64,000 nucleotides of DNA from positions 28,307,600 through 28,371,599 of the forward strand of contig CM045762.1 of NCBI GenBank assembly GCA_025200525.1, written 5' to 3'. A program made the position numbers and the translations under genes. Positions 46,076 to 56,463 of the stretch are shown piece by piece. The notes beneath the pieces were generated by a model that was not told where the DNA came from, ran no database searches, and saw only the letters and a list, made by a program, of their open reading frames with translations. Position 1 is the first letter of the stretch. Each line of letters opens with the position of its first letter. This DNA is from Camellia lanceoleosa (Eukaryota; Streptophyta; Magnoliopsida; Ericales; Theaceae).

Positions 46076-46993
46076 GTGGATACTAGAGTAACCCGTCATA
46101 TCTGTGCAGATAAAAAGATGTTCACAACCTACAAAATGGTAGAAAGTGGGGAATAGCTTTTTATGGGAAACTCCTCCACTTCAAATGTAGAATGACAATG
46201 AAAGATTGTACTGAAAATGACCTCAGAAAAAGAACTCACTCTTAACAATGTACTCCATGTGCCAGAGATTAGCAAGAATTTGATTTCTGGGTCATTGTTG
46301 ATCAAGAATGGGTTTAAATTAGTCTTTGAATCTGATAAAGTTATACTCTCCAAGAGTGGAATGTATGTGGGGCAAAGTTACATGAATGATGGGCTTTTTA
46401 AGCTCAATGTAATGACTGTTGTACCTAATTTGGCTTTTAATAATAAAAACACATCTTCTGTTTATATTGCTAAGTCTTCTTTTTTATGGCATGTTAGATT
46501 AGGACATGTTAATTTTAGTTATTTGCATAGACTTGTTGCTTTAGAATGTTTACCAAACTTAATTTTTGATCCTAATGATAAATATGATATTTGTGTTGAG
46601 GCAAAACTCACTAAAGTATCATTTAATAAAGTTGAAAGAAGTACTGAACCTCTAAATTTAATTCACACAGATATTTGTGATTTAAAATTTGTTCAAACTA
46701 GAGGAGGTAAGAAGTACTTTATTACTTTTATTGATAATTGCATTCGATGTTGCTATGTTTACTTATTGAGAAGTAAAGATGAAGTCGTAGAAGCTTTTAG
46801 GCAATATAAACTTGAGATTGAAAATCAACTTGGCAAAACTATTAAGATAATGAGGAGTGACAGGGGTGGTGAGTATGACGCACCATTTGAAAAATTTGTT
46901 CTGAACATGGTATTATTCACCAAACCACTGCACCTTATTCTCCTCAGTCAAATGGAGTTGCTGAGAGAAAGAATCGAACTCTTAAAGATATGA
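46076..46993 (+). pseudogene. Copia protease, pre-integrase domain and integrase, broken
   Basis: VDTRVTRHICADKKMF at 46076 is the protease site with its DTG/DSG triplet changed to DTR. Several stops follow up to 46205. The block 46217-46993 has [26 protein letters not shown] (pre-integrase), the zinc-binding residues with a C-to-V-E-A change near CVEAKL, and the core [11 protein letters not shown] ... FITFIDNC ... [12 protein letters not shown]. In the core FIDDY-like motif the second D is N. A frameshift near 46905 displaces [15 protein letters not shown] sequence into another frame. Confidence 0.85.
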
Positions 46994-47560
46994 TGAATGC
47001 CATGTTGATTAGTTCAGGGTTACCTCAGAACTTGTGAGGGGAGACAATTTTGTCTGCTAACTTTATCCTTAACAAGATACCCCACAAGAAACTCAATCAA
47101 ACACCTTATGAATTATGAAAAGGTTGATGACCTACTTATAATTACCTCAAAGCGTGGGGGTGTTTGGCCAAGGTTGCAGTCCCTAGTCCCAAAACGACTA
47201 AAATAGGACCAAAGACCATTGATTGTGTGTTCATTGGTTATGCAAATAATAGTAGTGCATATAGATTTTTAGTTCATAGATCTGAAAATCTGGATATGCA
47301 TGTAAACACTATTATTGAGTTAAGAAATGCATCGTTTTTTGAACACATTTTTCGTAGCAAGGAAATTGAAGAGAAAAATTCAAATAAAAGAACATTTGAT
47401 ACTGCTATGGGTAGCAGTGAAAACCAAAATGATAATGAATCAGATGAACTTAGATGTAGCAAGAAGACTAGGATCTCTAAATCATTTGGTCTAGATTTTC
47501 TGACATACCTGTTAGAAAATGAGCATCAAAACTTCAAAAAAGCAATGTCCAGTCCAGAAA
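46994..47560 (+). pseudogene. Copia integrase C-terminus and linker, broken
   Basis: After stops at 47035-47037 and 47115-47117, both at W positions, the block from 47164 reads AKVAVPSPKTTKIGPKTIDC and VFIGYANNSSAYRFLVH. This is the integrase C-terminal domain conserved in copia. It continues into an acidic, serine-rich linker. Confidence 0.83.
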
Positions 47561-48350
47561 CTCCATTGTGGAAACAGGCTGTGAATAGTGAAATTGAATC
47601 AATACTGCAAAATCATACTTGGGAACTGGTGGATCTTCCACCAGGATGTAAACCTCTTGGATATAAGTAGATATTCAAGAGAAAAATGAAAGCAAATGGT
47701 TCAATAGATAAATACAAGGCTAGGCTTGTTATTAAGGAATACAAGCAGAAAGAAGGCCTTGATTATTTTGACACCTATTCACCAGTGACAAGAATAATAT
47801 TCATTCGTATGTTGATTGTGATTGCAGCTTTGTATAATCTGGAAATACATCAAATGGATGTTAAAATAGCTTTTTTGAATGGCGAGTTAGATGAGAAAAT
47901 CTATATGAAACAATCAGAAAGGTTTCAAGCTCTCGGCCAAGAGAAAAAGGTTTGTAAACTTGTTAAATCCCTTTATGGATTAAAACAAGCTCATAAACAA
48001 TGGCATGAAAAATTTGATCGCACTATGCTTTCGAATGGTTTTAAGATAAATGAATGAGACAAATGCGTCTATGTCAAAAACACAGACAAAGGCTATGTCA
48101 TAGTTTGTCTTTATGTGGATGACATGTTCATTATTGGAAGCAATAATGACATGATTAAATTTACGAAGAAAATGTTGAACAAAAAGTTTGACATGAACGA
48201 ATTGGGAGTAGCAGATGTAATTCTAGGAATAAAAATTACTAGAACATCTAAAGGGTATGCTTTATCTTAGTCTCACTATGTTGAGAAGATTCTGGAGAAA
48301 TTTGGAAAATATAACGACCGTCCTGCTAAACACCTGTTGACATTAGTCTT
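47561..48350 (+). pseudogene. Copia reverse transcriptase, broken by stops
   Basis: PETPLWKQAVNSEIESIL and HTWELVDLPPGCKPLGYK start the domain. TAG at 47668-47670 stands for W. The block 47686-48057 has KARLVIKEYKQKEGLDYFDT and HQMDVKIAFLNGELDE and ends at TGA 48055-48057, a C position. The catalytic motif LYVDDMFIIG is at 48109-48138, with YVDD at 48112-48123. TAG at 48268-48270 replaces Q before HYVEKIL. Confidence 0.87.
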
Positions 48351-49057
48351 CATTTGTCAAAAAATACAGGCGCAAGCATATCACAATTAGAGTACTCTCG
48401 GATAATCGGAAGCTTGATGTACTTAATGAATTGCACTAGGCCAGATTTAGCCTATGTTGTAATCAAATTGAGTAGGTACACAAGTAATCTAGGATCCAAT
48501 CATTGGAAAGCAATAATTAGGGTACTTAGGTATCTAAGACATACCCAGAATTATGGCTTATATTATACAAATATCCAGCAGTACTCGAGGGGTACAACGA
48601 TGCAAATTGGATATCAGATACTAAAGACTCAAAATCCACTAGTGGATATGTCTTTATCCTGGGAGGTGTTGCAGTCTCTTGGAAATCCTCCAAACAGACA
48701 TGCATAGCAAGGTCGACAATGGAATCTGAGTTTATCGCATTAAATAAAACAGGAGAAGAAGCAGAATGGCTTCGTAATTTCTCAGAAGACATTCCAATGT
48801 GGCCTAAACTTGTGCCAGTTATATGCATTCATTGTGATAGTGAAGCAGCAATAGGACGGGCACAAAATCATATGTATAACGGTAAGTCTCGACACATTCG
48901 TCGAAGACATACCGTTAGGCATTTGCTCTCACATGGAATAATTTCCATAGAATATGTAAAGTCAAAGGAGAATATTACGGATCCATTGACTAAAGGGCTA
49001 GCCAGAGAGCAAGTGTACTATTTATCGAGGGGAATGGGATTAAAGCCTATTACTTAA
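48351..49057 (+). pseudogene. Copia RNase H, broken
   Basis: [24 protein letters not shown] sequence at 48390-48470 is the connection (landmarks [15 protein letters not shown]). After a frameshift in the catalytic GYSDA region at about 48590, the block 48719-49057 reads [33 protein letters not shown] and [15 protein letters not shown]. It ends at the normal C-terminus with TAA. Confidence 0.85.
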
Positions 49058-49640
49058 AAGTCACCATAATGGCAATCCAACATAGTTGACTGGAGATCCC
49101 AAGATCTAGGTTCAAAGGGACAACCGAATTATGGATGACTTCACATATCACTAAGGAGGTTTACTCCTACCCATTTCTATGATAAGAAGAGTGATACCTG
49201 CAGCGTTAGTAAGATAAGCTTTGCTTTTAATGATTCTTATAGCTTGGACATCCAAGTGGGGTATAACAGGATACTCTTAATAAGAAACCACCTATATGAG
49301 TGTGAACTGGACCGGTTCTGTGAAAATTGAGAAGGCTAAATTCTCTAGAGCACTCATGAATTACCAGGCGTTGTTCAAGACCAAAATGAACACAACCGTA
49401 AGACCCAAACTGTGTCTACGGATGCACTATGTGTAGTCTATTGTCTTGGCTTACACAAACAGCTGAACAGTTCAAGGCATCACGTCCACTGGTTAACCCG
49501 TAAGTCCGATAAGCTTTCACTAGAAAAGGTTGAAAGCCAAAAGCTACCTATCTTGATGTGGTGTATCTTCTTAATGTACTCTTTCTTTGTCTGTATCTTG
49601 TTACATGTCCGTTATCGTGAATTCCATTCATGTGGGGGAT
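49058..49640 (+). other. Copia 3' untranslated region and polypurine tract
   Basis: No reading frame of note. GTGGGGGAT at 49632-49640 directly precedes the 3' LTR start TGTTAGAA and is the polypurine tract. Confidence 0.75.
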
Positions 49641-50799
49641 TGTTAGAAAATGGCTTTGGAATAGTTTTGGAAAAATCTTTATTTTTTTGCTAACTTTGAG
49701 CATTAATTAAGGTGGGACCCGAGCGTTATTTTTAACGTTTTTTATTGGATTCATATTTAATGCCGTGTAGTGAATAAAATCGTGTATTTGGTTGCTCAAA
49801 ACCATTTCCGGATGAATGAGAATTCAACGCGCATTTTCGAATTCATGGAAATGTATTTTGGTGGGTTTACTATACATCTGTGAAATGTACTTGTCCCACA
49901 TTGAAAATGCTTGAGGAATTGCTTGGGTTTATAAACCTTAGCATTGGATACTTGAGATGGGTCCCAAGGGGTACCCAAGTTTGTGGAAAAGTGAGGTTAT
50001 GAGTGTAATGGGCTAGACCCATTGGATCCAAAACTAAAACCACACGTGCGCCGCCGTCCGTCCGGGCAGGCTGGGCTTGGGCGCGGGTGCGTGGTGTGAG
50101 ATTGGGTTCGACTTGTCTGGCCCAATACTTATATTTTTGGGCCAAAAAATTTTTTAATTTATTTTTTATTTTTATTTTGGTTTTAAAATTCAAAATAAAT
50201 TGGTCCAAAAAATTTTTCCTTCACACAAACAAGTCCCAAACTGTTTTACCCTTCACGGAACAGGTTCAGAAGGTTCAAAACCAATTCATACCTGTTCATT
50301 TCAAACTAAATCTGTTTGGACAGATTCACATCTGTTTGCTGCCTATTCAGTCTGTCCGAACAGGTTACTATCTGTTCCGAACAGCCATCTTTTCTTCTAT
50401 AAAAAGTCTTCAATTCCAGCATTCTTCAATTAGATTTTTCTATCATAAATTCGTCCTCCCTCTTTATGTTTCTCTGCATTTTTGTTGCATTTATTTTTAG
50501 GGAAATAAAGAGAAAGAGTTACAATATTTTTTGATTCGCCAGACTTGATTTTATAGTGCTGTAAAATCAAGTATTAGTCGTTACATCCTGGGAAGTAGAC
50601 GCCATTTTAATTCGAAGCACCGGAGCGAGAGCAAAATCTACTTTAAGGAGATTGTGTCCAACACAAGCCTCGACATTAATTTCTGTAAGCTTTTAATTCG
50701 GGAAATAATTTATATATTTATTTTCTAAATTATTTTATTTTATTGTTTATTTATTTTATACATTTAATTTACACACATACACCTTTGTGGGTTCTAACA
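49641..50799 (+). mobile_element. 3' LTR of the second copia element (1,159 bp)
   Basis: TGTTAGAAAATGG...GGTTCTAACA, collinear with the 5' LTR. Small insertions explain the 36-bp length difference. Confidence 0.88.
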
Positions 50800-50866
50800 A
50801 TCTTAAAGTAGATTTCTTATTTTTATTTATTTTTGCGATAGACAGACAAATATTTTGTTTCGGGAA
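50800..50866 (+). repeat. Copy of the copia leader after the 3' LTR
   Basis: About 66 bp (ATCTTAAAGTAGATTTC...TTTTGTTTCGGGA) equal the start of the internal region at 44779-44844 almost base for base. A 3' LTR is normally followed by unrelated host DNA. This is therefore the beginning of a second internal region, left from a tandem LTR-internal-LTR-internal arrangement, now ended by the solo LTR at 50867. Confidence 0.75.
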
Positions 50867-51407
50867 TATAACGATCCCATTAAAGCCCAATTAATTATAT
50901 TTAATCTTTACCATTCTGAATCTGATTTTTAATCAGACTCCCAAAAGGCTCCAAATATTAAATTAAACTTATTTTCATCCTCAATTTTAGTTTCTTAAAT
51001 CATTTAAGCCTTCAATTTCTAATCAGACTCAAAATTTCCGTCAATAAATTATATATTCAAATTGGGCACTCCATAAATAAATTTAATTCATAATAATCAC
51101 AATTCTCAATCATCATAATTTAATTAACTCTAATTTGAACCTAATTAATCGAATCTCAATTTTTCTAAATTGAATCGAATATTTAATTAAACTTCCAAAT
51201 GGGTCTGTAATTAAGATTAAATTGATTCAACTTCTTAATTTCACTTCTTTAATTTCTAATTTCAAATTAAATCTTCAATAAAATCATATATGAATCAATC
51301 TCCATAATTTTCATGAATCCCAGATTAAATTATGATAATTGGCAATTAAATCCCAAATCCCCTTAATTAATTAAGTGCTAATCGTCATACGTAATGGGGT
51401 CGTTACA
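50867..51407. mobile_element. Solo LTR or short inverted-end element (541 bp)
   Basis: TATAACGATCCCATTA at the left is the inverse of TAATGGGGTCGTTACA at the right. The interior is AT-rich with no coding sequence. The T(A/G)TAAC...GTTACA ends and size fit a solo LTR. No target duplication is evident (GGGAA against GAGAG). A (GA)n run follows at 51408-51424. Confidence 0.55.
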
Positions 51408-51644
51408 GAGAGAGAGAGAGAGAGGAGATGAAGAGAAAGAAGGTTGAAAATAGAATGGCATCTTTTGTAAATTTGAAGAGATATAAAGGGTATTTTCGTC
51501 ATAAAAACGGACTCACTCTCTATAAAGACATGTGACTTTCACATTCTGTTATCTTAAATAAAAAAATTAACTGTGCATTTTAACCTATTGATTATAAAAA
51601 ATTATAAGATAATTTCCGAATACTACACCAGATCCAACTACAGA

Positions 51645-52198
51645 TAGGACTGTTCAAAAATCCGTTCAAACCGATAATCTGAATCGAACCAGACCGAATT
51701 GTACGGTTTGGTTCGGTTCTATTAAGAATTGGTTCGGTTTCGGATTAAGAAATATGAGAACCGTAAAAACAGTTCGGTTAATGGATTTTATGAAAAAATC
51801 GCGGTTCGAACCGAACCGAACCGAATTTTAAAAGATATATATATATATATATAATATCAAGTTTTATTTTTATTAATTGGTTTTTTATAATTTTAATGAT
51901 ATTAGAATGGTATAGATATGTAATATTAAGTAATACCTTAATATTATTAGTTTTTATCATGAGTTAAATGTAATTAGTTTGAGTAATTATTTTGTTAATA
52001 TTAACAATTTATTCTTGTAAATAGAAATTTTTGGAACCGTAAACCAAACCGAAACCGAACCGTTTTTTCAATTTGGTTTTGATCCGATTTTACAAATGTA
52101 ACGGTCTAGTCTGATTCTCAAAATCACAAAACCAATAAAATCGATTCAATTTTTAAATTTTTTCATAATCGAACCAATTCAAACCATATCCACCCCTA
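51645..52198. mobile_element. Non-autonomous hAT-like element (554 bp)
   Basis: TAGGACTGTTCAAA at the left and CCACCCCTA at the right give inverted ends TAGGRSTG. Flanking octamers ACTACAGA (51637-51644) and CCTACAGA (52199-52206) match at 7 of 8. GGTTCGGTTCGG and ACCGAACCGAACCG blocks near each end are a well-known feature of this class of plant repeat. Confidence 0.7.
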
Positions 52199-52206
52199 CC
52201 TACAGA

Positions 52207-53122
52207 TGACTAAAATGCAGTTTGCCCTATAAATAACACAAGAGAAGAGAGTGATAGCTGCGATTACAGTGCCAAAACCGCTTTTTCATAATGGCTCATG
52301 CACCACCACGTGGATTTTGATCCCTTCGAAATCTTCTTTTTATTTTATTAGGCCCTTGGTACATTATTGAATTTTAAAATAATATTTTTTTTTTTTGTTA
52401 GTATTTTTTAATTTTAAATAAATATTTTTTTAATGTAAATCTTTTACCTATGCTGATTTCACTTCTATCGAAAATAATTTTAGTTTTAATTTAACAAGTG
52501 GATAAATAAAATTTTATTTTTATTTGTTTAAATAGTAAAATGGACACCATTTAGACCATGTTTGATTTACATAGTGAAAGTATTAATAATTTCATCAAAT
52601 TAGTATGGTATTCATTATTTAATTGAACTAGTAAGATAAATTACCCCCTTATTCAATGTTTGATTTGTATTGAATAAAAAACCATATAAATGTAGAATTA
52701 CAACTATATTTATCTTCTTTTTCAATTTTACCCTCTATCAATATTTGTTCACAATCTTTACTTTATCAAAATTTCTTCATAAAAGTAGTTTTGAAAAAAA
52801 TTATAAATAAATAAATAAAAGAAAAATAAAAATACAAAATACAAGGGCTATATTTGGTTTTTTTTTATTTTTTTCAAAAATAGAAACTAATTTGATAAAA
52901 TAAATATCAAAAAATATTTTAAATTTTTAAAAATTATTTTTAGCCTTCTAAAATATAAAATTATATAAAAATAATAAATGTTTTAATTTTTAGTCAAGGG
53001 TAAAAGAGTTTTGTTACTTTATTTCCCAACTCAAGATATATAATCTCACCCCTACCTCATTACTAATGATCTTACAAATTTGTTGGATTAATTATTTATT
53101 GGATTAATAATCTTGAAACAAA
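52207..53122. other. AT-rich stretch without gene
   Basis: I see A/T runs only and no recognised coding sequence or repeat. Confidence 0.5.
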
Positions 53123-53127
53123 ATTTC

Positions 53128-55196
53128 TATAGCGATTTCGATTTTGACCCTCACTTGTCGTATTCCGGACTCTGGTTGATATGATTTTGTATGGTTATTC
53201 GTATCTTTTTCCCTTGTTTTTCCCTTTATTTTGGTTATCGAATTGTAGTTGTGCGTTTGGAATAGGTTGGTTGCGTGTTTTTCCAAATTTGTGATGCCTA
53301 GATTTTGGCTTTTCCGCTCGAACTAGCATTCTTGCGCTCGAACGAGCTTCACAAACTTTGCTCCTTTGCTCGAGCAGCTATTCTTGCGCTTAAGTGGGAT
53401 TTGTCAATTCTCATTATTTTTGCAGGTCTGCAAATACTAGGAGAATGCATTGGACGCTCGAAGCTCCAGTCTCACGCTCGAGCGGGGTCCTTCGACTACA
53501 AAACTTCTGAAAAAGCGTATCCCACGCTCGAGCGCCACTTTTCACGCTCGAGCAAAACTTTGTGTCTGACGCTCGAGCGGACTGCGTGTATAACAGTCCG
53601 TGAAAACATCATTTTGAATCACTTTTTTTTCTCTCTCTCTAAAACTCTCCAAATATCTAGATCTTAAGTTTCTCTCTCTAAAACTCATATTCACTCTTCG
53701 ATTTCATCTAGATCCATTGAGCTCTTCACCCTAGTGCCTTTGAGAAAGAGGTAGAGTGCTTTAAGATCTTCATTTTGATTCGAATAGAAGTGGGTTTTAG
53801 TGTCCTTGGAGTTTCACTCTTGCTTGACTCGTCTTCTCTCTTTGAGGTAAGGATTCTTCTACACTCTCATATGATTTTTAGCTTAGTTATTTGTTATTGT
53901 GTAACAATGGTGGGATTTAGGAGTAATTTGTACAAACCTACGGTTTGGGGGTGAAATGAAAAGTGGGGTTTTTGGCAAGTATGAAATAAATGGGTATGGG
54001 GTTGAATATATGGTCATGTTGTGTCAAAATGGTAGATTTTGGTACTTGGGTTGATGTTTCGAAAAAGGGAGATTTTTGCCCTAAAATGGCTAACATAATT
54101 ATTCTGTATAAATAATTGAAATTGGTGTGGTAAATATGAAATTAAGCAAGTATTGAAATAGATGGTAGAATTAAGTATATAATACTTCACATCTTTGGAA
54201 ATTTGGACAAATTATCTGTCTTGAGATTGTATATTTGTTTAGAAAATATCTGTATTGGGTTATTAGTGGAAGATAGCTATGAGTGTTTTAGAAATTGCAT
54301 GAGGATTAGATAAATTGAAACTAACCTCTTGTTGGTTGTCGTTGGATATGACTATGTTTAAATACATTGCATATGTATGAATGATTATTTGGGAGGAGAA
54401 AGGGGATGGACTCCATTATAATTAAGTTGGCCAGAGTGTCCTGTGTGAAAGTCCCGAAATTATACATGGGTCCCATTTGACGACTGCCCATGGACGAAAT
54501 TTTCATAAAATAGCAATTGTAGTGCTTGTATAACCTACGTTTACATAAGTCCCGTTTGACGGCTGCCCGCAGACGAAATATCCGTGAAATGGAAATTTGA
54601 AGTGTTTATACATATGTGTTGTATGATTTGAAAATTTATTGAGTTGTAACCTTAGTTCAGTTGTTAAGAAATAACGAAATTGACTCATGAATTGAGACAG
54701 ATAAGTGAACGGAATATGAATTGAAAGAAGATAGATTAAGACTTGAAATTGATATCTTGAGAATATATAAAGTTGTAAAAAGTTTTACCACAAGTATTGT
54801 TTATGCACTTTGTACTTATACATTTGCTAAACTTCATATATTGTGTTAGATGATTCCTACTGGGCTATGGCTCACCTTATTTGGGAAAAATATTTTCAGG
54901 TAATAATGGGATGCCTCCACCAAGGCAATAGCATTGGAGGGATTTTCTAGAGCAAGAGTTTCTTATTTTTATTGTATATTTTTGCAAAGCTAAAGGCTTA
55001 AGGTATAATGAGTGAAGCTCACTTTTGTTGTAACCAAGTCAAGGCTTAGAAAGGTGAAAGCCAATAGAACATTTATTTATGATAAACTCTTTTGTATCTT
55101 TAACTTTCATATAATGAAAGAACTATTTACTCTGATTTATGCAATTATTAACATATGATTGGGTTGTATTTATTATATTATTTTTGGGGCATGACA
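53128..55196 (+). mobile_element. Solo LTR (2,069 bp) of the TATAGCGAT family
   Basis: TATAGCGATTTCG at the start and TTTTTGGGGCATGACA at the end. ATTTC (53123-53127) and ACTTC (55197-55201) flank it (4 of 5). It is collinear with the solo LTR at 22359-24807, read in reverse. A 75-80 bp internal duplication (CATAAGTCCCGTTTGACG type) lies at about 54460-54600. Confidence 0.8.
53313..53580. repeat. CGCTCGAGCG palindrome array 9 (in solo LTR)
   Basis: Five CTCGAG cores plus GCTCGAACG and GCTTAAGTG variants. The facing companion halves are ATTATTTTTGCAGGTCTGC and GCAAATACTAGGAG. The array starts about 185 bp into the LTR, as in arrays 5 and 7. Confidence 0.85.
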
Positions 55197-55319
55197 ACTT
55201 CAAAACAAACACAGAATTATTAGGCTTACAAATTAATAATCTCATTCTCACACTCTAATTCTGTCAATCAAACATGCCCTAAATGTATTGAATTCCTCTA
55301 TTTTAATCAACAAATTAAA

Positions 55320-55657
55320 TGGTAAATTACACTCGTCTCCTTTGAGATTTGAGAAAAATATATTTAGTCTTACAAAATTAACATAATTACTGACCTTTGT
55401 TTTAATAAAATTGAAGCGACCAAAACTAATACAAATGGTGAATATATATTGAAATAAATAAAAGTAAAGGTATATTTTAATAGAAAAGATATGATGATAT
55501 TATTTTTATATATATACAACTCACCAATTACTAGCGAAAAATGACATAAGTGCTATGTGAATTTAAATTTCAAGGAAGACCAATGTAATCATGTAAAAAA
55601 AATGTAAGATTAATTATATTTTTTAAAACTTTAAGGGAAGTGAGTGTAATTTACTCT
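55320..55657. mobile_element. MITE with GGTAAATTACACTC ends
   Basis: GGTAAATTACACTCGTCTCC at 55321 is the imperfect inverse of GGGAAGTGAGTGTAATTTACTC ending at 55657 (shared core TAAATTACACTC). There is no coding content. TAAAT-like sequence flanks both sides, but a target duplication is not certain. Confidence 0.6.
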
Positions 55658-55798
55658 AAATAGAATACAGGTGGTTGAACAAAATTAGGATCAACTTATT
55701 TTACATAAAGTTTTCTTTTTCACATTAAATGTTAAATATAAAAAACAAAAAAATAAAAATAATAAAAATAAAAAGGAGAGAGGTTAGAATGGGTAATG

Positions 55799-56048
55799 GC
55801 CCTGTTTGGTAGAGATGTGGGAAAGTACTTATAGTTTATGCCTAAACAGCTTATAACTGATAACTATGAACATAAGCTGATTTCTGACTTATAAATTAAG
55901 CATCTCCTACCCCACTCAAAGAATAAGCTGATTTCTGACTTCCAAAAAGTTATAAGCTATAAGCTATAAGTTAAACCAAACACATCAAAATAGCTTAAAT
56001 TAAGCTGAAAGCTTAAATAAGCAGCTTTTAAGCTGCACCAAACAGGCA
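55799..56048. mobile_element. hAT-type MITE (about 250 bp)
   Basis: GCCCTGTTTGGT at the left and ACCAAACAGGCA at the right are inverse. The interior has AAGCTGATTTCTGACTT twice and AGCTTATAA/TTATAAGCT blocks, typical of plant hAT MITEs. I could not align an 8-bp target duplication. Confidence 0.65.
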
Positions 56049-56127
56049 CAATGTGGAAGAAGCGAACATTACGTGTGGAAAATCAACGCCGAGTGTACCT
56101 GATTGTTCAATTAAAGTGGTTTGGTAA

Positions 56128-56460
56128 GAGCATCTCTAACGGTTGAACAAATTTTTCATCAAATTTGAATAAAAAAAAGTCAATTTTCTCATTCTGATAC
56201 CAACGGCTCCAACCGTTCACTGTAGCGTGCATCAAACAAAGAGGGTCAACCGGGTGGTCGACCCCGTAATGTAAAATTTTCCAACTCAACGGCTATACAC
56301 AATGAATTAGTGAAACGAGTAAGCCGTTCTCAGTTTGGTGAAACGTTTGATATTTTCTCAATTTGATACTGTTTTGGTGCAACCGTTGGAGCACAAAAAG
56401 TAACTTTTTTTCATCAAATTTAAATTTGATGTTGGATTTGGTGAACGGTTGGAGATGACC
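56128..56460. mobile_element. PIF/Harbinger-type MITE (333 bp)
   Basis: GAGCATCTCTAACGGTTGAAC at the left is the imperfect inverse of the right end, which reads GTGAACGGTTGGAGATGACC. TAA flanks both sides (56125-56127 and 56461-56463), the target length and sequence usual for this superfamily. CATCTCYAACNGTT is a common Tourist-like terminus. Confidence 0.78.
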
Positions 56461-56463
56461 TAA

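Larger units (their letters stand above)
43656..50799 (+). mobile_element. Ty1/copia retrotransposon, both LTRs, decayed coding region
   Basis: LTRs at 43656-44778 and 49641-50799 have the inverted ends TGTTRGAA...TTCTAACA. The interior of 4.9 kb has gag, protease, integrase, reverse transcriptase and RNase H in copia order on the plus strand, then a polypurine tract. At least ten stop codons and two frameshifts interrupt the polyprotein. The lineage differs from the SIRE-like element: shorter, with no extra ORF and a different gag head. Confidence 0.9.
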
